Shown here piece after piece: positions 1 through 9,801 of a DNA stretch of 64,000 bases. The stretch lies in the NCBI RefSeq assembly GCF_914767665.1, contig NC_059502.1, forward strand, positions 46,598,753-46,662,752, given 5' to 3'. The stretch's first letter is position 1, and the number at the start of each line of letters is the position of its first letter. Source of the DNA: Harmonia axyridis. Lineage: Eukaryota > Arthropoda > Insecta > Coleoptera > Coccinellidae. The translations under genes and the position numbers were made by a program. Below the pieces are notes generated by a model. It was not told the origin of the DNA. It searched no databases and saw nothing but the letters and a program-made list of their open reading frames with translations.

Positions 1-580
1 CATCATCGACGGCCAAGCCAAATATTCATGGCGCCAAGCTCATGCTCTGTATATGGTGGGACCAGCTAGGTGTGGTTTACTATGAGCTTCTGAAACCGAA
101 TGAAAGGATCACAGGCGAGGTCTATCGACGACAATTGATGCGTTTGAGCCGCGCACTGCGAGAAAAACGGCCACAATACTCCGACAGGCACGACAAAGTT
201 ATTTTGCAACATGACAACGCCCACATGTTGCACAGCCGGTGAAAACATACTTAGAAACGCTCAAATGGGAAGTCCTACCCCACCCGCCGTATATTCCAGA
301 CATTGCTCCGTCTGATTACCATCTCTTCAGATCGATGACGCATGGCCTGGCTGACTAGCACTTCCATTCCTACGAGGCAGCCAAAAAATGGGTGGATGAC
401 TGGATAGAGGCCAAACCGGTCGAATTTTTTCGCAACGGGATTCATATGTTGCCAGAAAGATGGGGGAAAGTTGTAGCTAGCGATGGCCAATACTTTCAAT
501 AATTCATTTGTAACCATTTTTTCACAATAAAGGCTCAAAATTTGAAAAAAAACGGGAAAGACTTATTCACACACCTGATA
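1..580 (+). mobile_element. Decayed mariner element, 3' part (Tc1/mariner superfamily)
   Basis: Reads as the C-terminal half of a mariner transposase: a WWDQ-like segment near 54, QHDNA with the second catalytic Asp near 208-222, then SPDIAPSDYHLF-like text (here YIPDIAPSDY) with the third Asp near 320. This is the DD34D layout of mariner. The copy is dead. A short deletion just after HDNA (about 222-230) shifts the frame, and the later frame has a TAG at 356-358 where a Gln is expected. It then runs to a TAA near 500. After the stop the sequence ends in a mariner-like terminus, cttattcacacacctga, next to TA at 579-580, so the right end is probably complete. The left end lies outside the window. 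Confidence 0.85.
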
Positions 581-1589
581 CAATTTCCAAACATATCAAT
601 GAACGAAACAGAAAGAATGAACCTTCAAAATGCTCAAAAACACTCTCTGAGAAAATATTTAGTAAGAAAATTTAAGTTGTGCGGTGTTCAAGAGCTAACG
701 GAATTGGTTTGACCCATTCCATAATACACTGTTTTCAGGTTGACATGAATTTCCAAATGGTTTTTGGTAAATCAAACTCTCTTTTCACAGTTTAGGATAG
801 GTGCTTTCAAAACATAATCACATTTCTCATGATAGAGAAAAACAAGAAAGAAAAAACTGTGAGAGAACTTCTGGGCACTGTTAGTGAAGGAAATTTCAGT
901 GAAAGTAAGATTCTTTTCAAATCAAAATACCTGTACGATTTAAATTGGACCTAGTTCTGTTTCTTTAGGAGTTCTTATACTTAATTGTTTTATAGATGGA
1001 CTAGATGCTTTAATTGTTTGGAGCTTACTTGCTTATTTGGTGCCTACGATGGATGCCCTTACTGGACAAAAACAAATTCTCAGGGATTTGTTTGAAGGTA
1101 GATTCAGGAAGTGAAAGATCATATAGAATATTGGAAAACAAAATGAACAACCTCATACAGCCATTCATGAAAGGTATTGCATCGAAGATGATATTAAATT
1201 CATAAATGAATTGTTTGTATATTTTGATCACAGAAGATTCGAATTCCATAGTTTTTTTCAAAGTGGTTGATTTTTGCTTCAAAATTATATATTTTACCTA
1301 GATTTTTCTAGAGAATCCTAAATGGTTTGATCTTTTTTTCACCAGCTCCGAACCTTTTCAACATTTTCTAGTGTGTATATTTTATCAGAAGAAATAAAAG
1401 TGTACAAAATAAAACATGATATTTAATACTTACATAATATTATACATATAAAAAAAATAGTGTTGAATTTTTTGTTGTTTTATGTTTTTATGGGGGTTTA
1501 TTTTATATGATGTATTCTATAAATTATTTCATAAATATCTTCAAACTATGCTTTGTTATGTTTCCACAAATCCAAATATTATGAAGTTC
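581..1589. other. AT-rich stretch without recognised gene
   Basis: Reading frames on both strands are short and resemble no family I know. No terminal repeats or RNA gene were recognised. It is probably intergenic or intronic DNA 3' of the decayed mariner. Confidence 0.5.
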
Positions 1590-1785
1590 GAATTTTCATT
1601 GAATTCAACGAAACTATCATAATTCCGTTTTGCGAGAAGTTTAGGAAATCGCCGTCAAAGGTTCCTACTTTAATTCTGGATAAGATTATAAACCAATAAT
1701 TTTATTCAAATTAAAAGGGCTATGAACCTTTGATGACGATTTTCTCAACTTCTTGTAAAACCGAATAGTATTGATTCAATATATA
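1590..1785. repeat. Short foldback repeat (MITE-like)
   Basis: An imperfect inverted repeat. The left arm near 1623-1664 (gcgagaagtttaggaaatcg followed by ccgtcaaaggttc) is mirrored near 1727-1768 (gaacctttgatgacgatttt and onward). About 60 bp lie between the arms. No coding capacity. Target duplications were not identified, so class is unknown. Confidence 0.55.
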
Positions 1786-2640
1786 CGTACGTTGAATTTA
1801 CGTACCAAGTTAATTCAAACAATCAATGGGCCAACGAACTCGTTCATTCCAATAATAAATATTTTACATTGATTCAACGGATTCGTACGTTGAATTAACG
1901 TACAACGTTCGTTAATCCAATGAACAAATTTCATTGCGACAACGAAACTCGTTCATTGGACCGATGAATTATCATACGTTGCCGTAGTGTATCATAGTAA
2001 TAATATTTACGCACATTCGGTACATACTCCCAATGTACTATAATTCGTTTGTCCAATGGACGCCTCCACTGCAGGCGCGGATCCACGGGGGGGGAACTGG
2101 GGGAACGTCCCCCCCCAAATGGCCCGGGCACCTCTTAAATGTTGCTGGCCCTCCTAGAATTTGACATACTAAGGCTCGAATAATTACAAGATCATCAAGA
2201 ATTTCACCTTCATTACATTTTGTGAAAACCCATATTAATGAACGGCAAAAAAAATGACGTCCGAAAATAGCGGAAGTGTCTGGGATCCACATTTCCAGTA
2301 TTTTGAGTATCTGAAAGTTCCCCCCCCAAAAGTGGGGCCTGGATCCGCGCCTGCTCCACTGGCTTTATTTCGATGAATAAATAAATTGGCCCAACGTACT
2401 TTTTCGTTGTATTTACGTACACTTTTCGTTCAGTGTTGTGTTGAAAGTAAAGTACGTAGAATACTCGAAAACTAACCCCGCGAGTCTCAACGGTGAATTG
2501 AATACTTTTTTGTACGCTTGGCAACACCGCTTACTCTTCGACCCGAATCGTTTACGACAGCCGCTGAAAAAATACAAAAAACTACCGCACGTTTTTACTT
2601 CGCTCTATACCTTATTACGAACAAAATAAACTGAATGAAT
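1786..2640. repeat. Low-copy repeat region with iterated cgttgaat / aacgtac motifs, split by a MITE
   Basis: Short motifs recur here: cgttgaatt, acgtac, caacgaactcgttcatt and ccaatga-type words. They occur on both sides of the hAT-type insertion at 2072-2353, and removing the insertion rejoins the flanks at the duplicated ctccactg. The following stretch to 2640 includes a short open frame at 2438-2629 with no recognised homology. Identity of the host repeat is unknown. Confidence 0.35.
2072..2353. mobile_element. Non-autonomous hAT element (282-bp MITE) with 8-bp TSD
   Basis: The ends are perfect 14-bp inverted repeats: CAGGCGCGGATCCA at 2072-2085 and TGGATCCGCGCCTG at 2340-2353. Flanking it is a perfect 8-bp duplication, ctccactg, at 2064-2071 and 2354-2361. 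An 8-bp duplication with CAG-starting termini is the hAT superfamily signature. G- and C-homopolymer runs lie just inside both ends. No ORF, so it must have moved with a transposase from elsewhere. The perfect duplication and TIRs suggest a fairly recent insertion. Confidence 0.9.
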
Positions 2641-3586
2641 ATTTCCAAATACAATTAAGAATGAAATGAAAATGTGTTCCGAAACTCCGTTTATAGTTCG
2701 AAACTAAAATAAATTTAACTGAAACTTTAATTGAAGTTCAATTCCCATGCTCGAAGAACAAAAAAATGTTCCATTTTCTCTATTTGAACCAATAAAATCT
2801 TACCGATCTTACCAATAAAACCTGCTTTCTGCTTCCACACAGCACCGCACTGTATAAGGATGTAAGGGAACAGGGTAAAGGATTGAAATGGAACAAAATG
2901 GGATTTATACAATGCAAACTGTCCTGCTAATGAACTGTAATCTCAATATATTCAAACTGTCCGTGAATGAAACCAAAACCGTTATATTAAACACCGAAAA
3001 CTTTATTCTACTAAACTTCAACTTTCCTTTCCGATAACAATACATCTCATTAATATATCTAAATAATAAACGTCTCGATATTCCTAGAATACGCGACGTT
3101 GCCAAAACTAAACATCATAATAACTTGAAAAGGGCTAAAACAGGTGATAATTCAAATTTTACCGGTCCCGCATCTCTACATAATTTCAACAACTCTACTT
3201 CTATGATTCATATGTATGATCGACAACATGGTATTATTTCAATTCATAGAAATGGTTTGAAAGATGTTTGCTGGAATGTCGCAAAGTCAAACTAGTTTTT
3301 TTTCGATATTGATTAATGATCTGTATCCTTTCCTTCTCCCCACATCAAATTGATTTCGTGTTACTATTTACAGGGTGACTGGTGATGTAGGGAATAACGG
3401 CTCAGTGGTGGTATCCTACTAAACTATGGTGTCAATCGATAATAATTAAGTAGGATTCCTCCACAGCAGCAATAGAAGACTTCAACTTGAAAGAATATTT
3501 AAATCTTCCATAGGTAAGCATCTAGGATAGGATGATCAATAAAAAAATGCTAAAACTATGATTTTCCATTTCTTCATTATTATGAG
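2641..3586. other. No recognised gene
   Basis: AT-rich. Open frames on the minus strand at 2727-2912 and 2905-3105 resemble no known family and lack splice context. A possible diffuse boundary with the large inverted repeat begins near 3587. Confidence 0.4.
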
Positions 3587-4528
3587 AAAGGACCCCGCAC
3601 GTTTAGTAGGGAAAATGGCTTTCCGTGAATTTGGCTGAATTTTTGATATGTTGTAGTTCTTGATGAACTGATCAGAAAAGTCCTCAGCCATAAAGCTCAA
3701 AAATGGACAGTTTTTGAGATATGGAGCTTTGAAAATGGATTTTTTGCAATTTTCGGGGTTTTTGCTCATCAATCAGGGAGCTCTCATTTCTGGTTTTTAT
3801 GGAATTTGGATGTTCGGCGGCCAGAACCCGACTGAGAAATGATCTTCCTTGGTTATATTAGGCACCGCCATCGATAATTTTTTATACACTGCTCCACATT
3901 GGCTATGAAATGATATACAAAATCCAAGATCTTCCATACATCTTTTCATGCCACAAGATGACGCCAGAATAATTCACATGATCGAGAAACGACATATTGT
4001 GAGATTTTTTTAAGAGAGACCATAATAACTGAATCCTCATATATCTGATATCCAATAATATCAAATATGTTAGCCGAAATGTTCATAACCAGGCATCGCG
4101 AGCTGTAATGGGGGAAAATGGGAAAATCATAATCATATATCCTCAGGGATAACAATTGTGATCACTATTGATGTCATATACATATGATATGTGATTTGTT
4201 TCTCACAAATCTCGATAATCTGACAATGGGGTACCAAGACATTTTCCTCAGAATGTCTCGAAATTGATGATAGCATCTCACAGACAAACGAATCCGTGAA
4301 AATGTCTGCAGTTTTGATACAATATAGTACTATCCTGGTAGAATATAGAAATCCAAGTGTTGGAAGCAAACTATGAATGGAACTTCCGATATTAACCCAC
4401 GAATTCTTGAAAATATATTTTTTTTCTATGAACTTTTTGAACTTCACACATACGAATGAATACTATCTAATAATATGATCGTTGGCAAAATGAATGAGTA
4501 GATCAATCAAAAACAATATAATAATGAG
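3587..4528 (-). repeat. Left arm of ~940-bp inverted repeat
   Basis: Reverse-complement of 5047-5987 with only scattered mismatches (for example Asn-Pro versus Asn-Ala when translated near the outer end). The outer end is near gaccccgcacg and the inner end at ataatgag (4528). No coding function recognised; conceptual peptides in the two arms are identical over long stretches only because the DNA is duplicated. The arm stops 10 bp before the splice acceptor of the SWIM exon. Confidence 0.9.
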
Positions 4529-4538
4529 TTTATTCCAG

Positions 4539-4776
4539 ATTCCGGAACGCAGCAAAATATCAGCTCTGGATTGTGTATACTAACGACGAAAATGAAGAGT
4601 CAATACAGGACTATTATTGCACATGCAAATCGGGTGCCGGGACCGTAGGATGCTGTGCTCACATTGCTAGCGTTTTATGGTTCCTTGGTTATGCTCGCCA
4701 TAACCAAGGAGTCAAGTATCCAAATTCCGATTTATTGAACTATGTGATCGATGCTGCCAACAGAATGAATCAATGA
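4539..4776 (+). CDS. SWIM zinc-finger C-terminal exon (fragment)
   Basis: After a good acceptor (tttattccag, ending at 4538) a frame stays open to a TGA and ends in a short Asn/Gln tail. It contains YYCTCKSGAGTVGCCAHIA, a CxC...CxH SWIM zinc-finger signature, with the usual trailing VLWFLGYARH. SWIM fingers bind nucleic acid or protein and occur at the C-terminus of several transposase-like and host proteins. No N-terminal domain or upstream exon was found. The exon sits exactly in the spacer of a large inverted repeat, which suggests it is part of a mobile or rearranged unit rather than a host gene, but this is inference. Confidence 0.65.
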
Positions 4777-5046
4777 TATTATGATTTGATGAGGTAGTAT
4801 CCACCCAACCAAAGATCGAGTAGTTAGATAGGAGTTTACATGGCGTGAAAGGCTTGATTTTTCTTCTTATTTTTGAGATGATTTGTGATTGTGTTACGTT
4901 CGTTGATATAGTTTTATGTTATCAAATCATTAATTCTGCCCCCGATTCGATTCATAATATTCTAAATGATTTCTTGCGATTGCTAATATAATTTTAAAAG
5001 TTTTTTGTTTATTATCATTATTGTTATTATTATTATGAATGTTACT

Positions 5047-5987
5047 CTCATTATTATATTGTTTTTGATTAATCTACTCATTCATTTTGCCAACGATCAT
5101 ATTATTAGACAGTATTCATTCGTATGTGTGAAGTTCAAAAAGTTCATAGAAAAAAAAAATATTTTCAAGAATTCGTGGGTTAATATCGGAAGTTCCATTC
5201 ATAGTTTGCTTCCAACACTTGGATTTCTATATTTTACCAGGATAGTACTATATTGTATCAAAACTGCAGACATTTTCACGGATTCGTTTGTCTGTGAGAT
5301 GCTATCATCAATTTCGAGACATTCTGAGGAAAATGTCTTGGTACCCCATTGTCAGATTATCGAGATTTGTGAGAAACAAATCACATATCATATGTAAATG
5401 ACATCAATAGTGATCACAATTGTTATCCCTGAGGATATATGATTATGATTTTCCCATTTTCCCCCATTACAGCTCGCGATGCCTGGTTATGAACATTTCG
5501 GCTAACATATTTGATATTATTGGACATCAGATATATGAGGATTCAGTTATTATGGTCTCTCTTAAAAAAATCTCACAATATGTCGTTTCTCGATCATGTG
5601 AATTATTCTGGCGTCATCTTGTGGCATGGAAAGATGTATGGAACATCTCGGATTTTGTATCTCATTTCATAGCCAATGTGGAGCAGTGTATAAAAAATTA
5701 TCGATGGCGGTGCCTAATATAACCAAGGAAGATCATTTCTCAGTCGGGTTCTGGCCGCCGAACATCCAAATTCCATAAAAACCAGAAATGAGAGCTCCCT
5801 GATTGATGAGCAAAAACGCCGAAAATTGCAAAAAATCCATTTTCAAAGCTCCATATCTCGAAAACTGTCCATTTTTGAGCTTTATGGCTGAGGACTTTTC
5901 TGATCAGTTCATCAAGAACTACAACATATCAAAAATTCAGCCAAATTCACGGAAAGCCATTTTCCCTACTAAACGTGCGGGGTCCTT
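5047..5987 (+). repeat. Right arm of ~940-bp inverted repeat
   Basis: Mirror of 3587-4528. It begins at ctcattattat (5047) and ends at gtgcggggtccttt (5987), after which the flanks diverge. The spacer between arms (4529-5046) holds the SWIM exon and its 3' flank. The near identity of the arms over some 940 bp implies a recent duplication or ongoing gene conversion. Confidence 0.9.
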
Positions 5988-6658
5988 TTGTATAGATATT
6001 CCACATATGCATTTTTCATCTGCTGACAAAAAAATCAAAACATTGCAGATCGTTCTTCGAAAATTTCAAATCACGTGTCAAAAAATATCACTCGGATATG
6101 GTATGAAGAAATTTGAATAGAAATCTGTAAAGAGCGAGAAAAATTCAGCAAAATATCTGTTTTATGTTTGAATGGCACATTTTTGTGTGGTTTTCATTAT
6201 ATGTTGAGAACGGAATATTACAACATTCTCATTTTCACTTCATGTAATAATATTTTTGGTAGAACAATAACACTGAATTTGAAGTACTGAAGATATGTTC
6301 AAACACAGAGCACTCAATTTTTTAATTTTTTTTTAAATATTATTCGACTTTTTTTCTCATATATACTGAGTGATTGTTTCATCTGACACAAAAATTGTTA
6401 TTTTGAATATGGACCAGCAATTTTATTTGTGAGCGGATAGAGAAGCTATGAAATATCTGTGAAAAATTTGCCATAATAATGAAGATATGAGAGTTCATAG
6501 CTTAAGCTCTTCTGGGACATTTAAACCCCAATTCTCGTTCAGTTCGGGGCCCTCTATCTCCAATGAGTCGTTGTTCCGTTAGTCATCCTGTATGTTGAGC
6601 AATTGGAGAACAAGCATTGAAAGAATCAACTCGAAATTATGAAACAAATGATACTTAC
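5988..6658. other. Intron-like region downstream of SNMP exon 2
   Basis: No gene recognised. I looked on the minus strand for the next SNMP/CD36 exon and did not find one, so later exons probably lie beyond the left window edge or have been lost. Confidence 0.45.
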
Positions 6659-6816
6659 TCATAAACATATGGTCCCTTCTCAGAAACAATTGGCTTCTCT
6701 CCTTTCATTATACCCTCCGGATTTTCTACATTGAAGAAGTAGACTTTGAAAGTGAATGGAAATGGCATTTCCTTGAATAAATCCCATTGCTCTGTTTTCT
6801 CCTTGAGTACTACACT
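6659..6816 (-). CDS. CD36/SNMP-family scavenger receptor, coding exon 2
   Basis: On the minus strand, acceptor tattcag (6823-6817) precedes a 158-bp exon. It ends at donor gtaagtat (6658-6651). The frame reads SVVLKEKTEQWDLFKEMPFP, then FTFKVYFFNVENPEGIMKGE and KPIVSEKGPYVYE. These are hallmarks of the CD36 superfamily ectodomain start: Phe-Asn-Val-x-Asn-Pro, Gly-x-Lys-Pro-Ile-Val, and Glu-x-Gly-Pro-Tyr-Val-Tyr. Insect SNMPs are two-pass membrane receptors of olfactory neurons and support cells that act in pheromone and lipid detection. The exon starts in phase 0, matching exon 1 at 36593-36718. SNMP versus a general scavenger receptor class B member cannot be settled from two exons. Confidence 0.9.
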
Positions 6817-7029
6817 CTGAATATGATAAAAAAATAATGCGTAAGTAGAAGTTGAAGCAGTTTCATGAATAAGAATAAGGTAACTACGTCCAATAAAAAA
6901 AAATTCAAAATATTTTTGAGCGTTCTCCGAACGGATCGTTTATTTATATATCAATCACAATGTCTGTAATTTTCGAATTTTGAGCAAAGAATGATCACAG
7001 ACGATGACAAACTGATGATAAATTCGTCC

Positions 7030-7300
7030 TCAGATTCGATGTTTTCCGTCCGGCTGCTCGTAAAAATGATAATTTTCTCGAATGGAAGGACATACACATT
7101 TTATCGGAGATGAGTTCGGATCTTGAATGCTGCAATTAATTTCGGACAAAATCGTCGGACCAGGGGTTCCGCAAATATGTTTATGATTTCCAAAACTATA
7201 GTTCTGATCGCGATAAAAATAGCATTCAGATAAAGAATAGCAATTCAAAGCATTATCCACAATTCCATGTTGATCGGATAACCAGAAAACACGAAACCGG
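7030..7300 (-). CDS. Unrecognised Cys-rich reading frame (possible exon)
   Basis: Minus-strand frame open from about 7339 to the TGA at 7030-7032, covering some 95 codons. The C-terminal part is rich in Cys: NCYSLSECYFY, a CGTPGPTI segment, then NCS and CVCPS. The pattern suggests a disulfide-rich secreted module. It lies in the first intron of the SNMP-like gene, on the same strand. No ATG or clear splice acceptor was found, and I do not recognise the family. It may be an exon of another gene, a mobile-element exon, or chance. Confidence 0.3.
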
Positions 7301-7444
7301 GGGACTTGGGATTTTTGGTATTGGAAAAGATGAACTCACTATTTCCCGGATAACAAATCCGAGGAGGATGAGATTTAGTATACAAGTGAATCACCGCGAT
7401 GACCAATTAAGATGTTTATGGAAAACTAATCATATATTTGTGCA

Positions 7445-7640
7445 GAAATGTATATCACCTCGTGGGGTTGGCAATCAATGGTACTGCCGGATATTCTAGC
7501 CAAAGCAGCTCCAGAGGATGTTATCAATTTGAGGTAAGGAACCTTCTCACAATTCGTGTACTCGCGAGAATAACCTCTTCCTGAGGAATGCTAATCATAT
7601 CCTCTTCCAGTCCCAACCTAAGAGTGTTCTCAGCCAGATG
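7445..7640 (-). mobile_element. R4/Dong-like LINE 3' end fragment
   Basis: Read on the minus strand, 7640 to about 7515 encodes LVETHLAENTLRLGLEEDM, then EEVILASTRIVRRFLTSN and a stop. This is the extreme C-terminus seen in the longer LINEs of this window (compare 27240-27340). The rest to 7445 is 3' UTR. Its 5' truncation point abuts a plus-strand copy at 7641, so two tails face outward head-to-head. Confidence 0.75.
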
Positions 7641-7800
7641 CGTCTCAACGAGTCTTGTAAGCACAGCGCAGAAAGAAGTAATCCTCGCAAACACGAGGCT
7701 TGTGAGAAAGTTCTTAATGTCCCTCTGAAGCGCTTTGGCAAAAAAAAAATGCCCGGCACTAGGAGTTACCTGCCCTATATGGTGATTGGAAAAAAAAAAT
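7641..7800 (+). mobile_element. R4/Dong-like LINE 3' end fragment
   Basis: Almost the same sequence as 8829-8968: STAQKEVILANTRLVRKF-type C-terminus, then 3' UTR with gcgctttggcaaaaaa and ggagttacctgccctatatgg, then an A-run. Strongly 5'-truncated. Confidence 0.75.
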
Positions 7801-7839
7801 ATTTCAACCTAGATACCCAATGAATAAGTCCTTTACATG

Positions 7840-7843
<4 letters not shown>

Positions 7844-7904
<61 letters not shown>

Positions 7905-7910
7905 TTTTTT
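7844..7910. repeat. (TA)n followed by T-run
   Basis: About 43 bp of TA repeat then about 24 T. The T-run is the poly(A) tail of the minus-strand LINE fragment at 7911-8043, directly abutting the TA tract. Confidence 0.9.
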
Positions 7911-8049
7911 AATCACCTTAATAGGGTTTGGCTGTCGATAATGCCGGATCGGTCGGATCAAGACATTTATCAGCTGGTGGTCAGGAAACTTCGGACTATT
8001 CGGGTGGTCCATAAGATGACCTGCTTCTGCGCTTTTTCAATCAGTTTTT
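7911..8049 (-). mobile_element. R4/Dong-like LINE 3' end fragment with poly(A)
   Basis: Minus strand encodes LIEKAQKQVILWTTRIVRSF and LTTS then stop, then a short 3' UTR and poly(A). It is a close relative of the end of the LINE at 57921-61283, which has LIEKAQKEVILWTTRIVRSF. It is truncated at its 5' side into the (TA)n at 8050. Confidence 0.8.
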
Positions 8050-8071
8050 ATATATATATATATAGATATAT

Positions 8072-8132
<61 letters not shown>
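8050..8132. repeat. (TA)n tract bounded by cagttttt / aaaaactg
   Basis: About 83 bp of near-pure TA. The tract is flanked by tcagttttta on the left and taaaaactga on the right, an inverted pair, so the locus can fold into a hairpin with a TA stem. Confidence 0.85.
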
Positions 8133-8136
<4 letters not shown>

Positions 8137-8139
8137 CTG

Positions 8140-8478
8140 ATACACGCACATGACAGATGAAACATAGAGTAGCATTAAATCACATCGGTCGCAGTAATTC
8201 ACTCTCACCGAACTCAGAACAAATGCGATTTTTTGAAAGATTCCATGAACCGAAACCAATCCCCTCTCACAGAAATGGCCTAGAACACAGAATTCATTTT
8301 CACGTTATCCCTACGACTGCTGAACTTGTTGAAATTCTTTCTGTATGTGATCCATCCAATTCTCTCCCACCGAACTGGTCATAATGAATCAAATAAGAAT
8401 AGATGGAGCTGATATTATTTACATCCCTTCTGTAGTTCATCGAACAGGTTTGGCGTTTAATATGATACATCTCTAAGA
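8140..8478 (-). mobile_element. 5'-truncated Penelope-like element, C-terminal coding and 3' UTR
   Basis: Near-identical to 9622-9978. On the minus strand it encodes the PLE C-terminus (YHIKRQTCSMNYRRDVNNIS and HTERISTSSAVVGIT) and part of the 3' UTR. Its 5' truncation is at ...atcttagagatgtatcat, exactly the same point as the copies ending near 12612 and starting at 12745, and it abuts TA repeat. Confidence 0.85.
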
Positions 8479-8968
<490 letters not shown>

Positions 8969-8981
8969 GAGAGAGAGAGGT

Positions 8982-8992
8982 AATAGAGATGT

Positions 8993-9084
<92 letters not shown>

Positions 9085-9091
9085 ACATCTC

Positions 9092-9169
<78 letters not shown>

Positions 9170-9202
9170 GAGATGTATCATATATATATATATATATATA
9201 TA
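8982..9202. repeat. (TA)n tracts separated by inverted copies of a 15-bp tag
   Basis: The tag aatagagatgtatca occurs at 8982-8996 and 9166-9180 and inverted at 9082-9095, each time bounding TA tracts. The tag equals the PLE truncation point (tagagatgtatca). The block ends at the terminus of the full-length PLE at 9203. Confidence 0.85.
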
Positions 9203-9303
9203 TCAACAATTTTAATTCCCAATATACAACAATAGTTATAAGTTAGATAAGGGGTGTGGGAAAATTGATAAGTGTTATAATGTCACTCTTCTTTATTTCA
9301 TTT

Positions 9304-9343
9304 AGTCGACGTTTCGATCCCGATGGGGACCTTCTTCAGGACT
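9304..9343 (-). ncRNA. Hammerhead ribozyme candidate in PLE 3' terminus
   Basis: On the minus strand the 40 nt read: stem I AGTC; core CTGAAGA; stem II GGTCCC, loop CATC, GGGATC; core GAAA; CGTC; stem I partner GACT. Stem II forms six pairs including one G-U. Stem III is only the self-complementary ACGT around the core, the minimal form thought to act as a dimer in PLE-associated hammerheads. Predicted cleavage lies after CGTC. Confidence 0.8.
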
Positions 9344-9705
9344 CTACAATAGCAATAAAAAACAGTCAAAATAAGGCAATCACAAAACATGTAAAAATAG
9401 TACATACCGAAATACAGAGTTGTAAAGATCTTATTTGAACACAAATCAATAGCTCTCAAGAAAGCAACTAACAAGAACATCAACAACTTCAGCGAAAAAA
9501 GATCTGATACTTCGTTAGTAAAGGAGTAGAAATCAATTATAATAAGTAAATAAGGTAAACAGAATAATCATCAAAATGAGAGGTTGTCAAAAATGTTGTC
9601 AACCAGACTTGCCACAGAATACACGCACATGACAGATGAAACATAGAGTAGCATTAAATCACATTGGTCGCAGTAATTCACTCTCACTGAACTCAGAACA
9701 AATGC

Positions 9706-9736
<31 letters not shown>

Positions 9737-9801
9737 GAAAGATTCCATGAACCGAAACCAATCCCCTCTCACAGAAATGGCCTAGAACACAGAATTCATT
9801 T

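Noticed and set aside
3536..6120. Matching 78- and 105-codon frames in the inverted arms
   Set aside because: Identity is explained by DNA duplication; composition is unremarkable and no family is recognised, so I do not call a gene.
5988..6658. Third SNMP exon immediately downstream of exon 2
   Set aside because: No minus-strand segment with suitable splice sites and CD36-like text was seen.
7638..8384. Plus-strand frames at 7638-7823 and 8157-8384
   Set aside because: They are off-frame or antisense readings of LINE and PLE 3' sequence.
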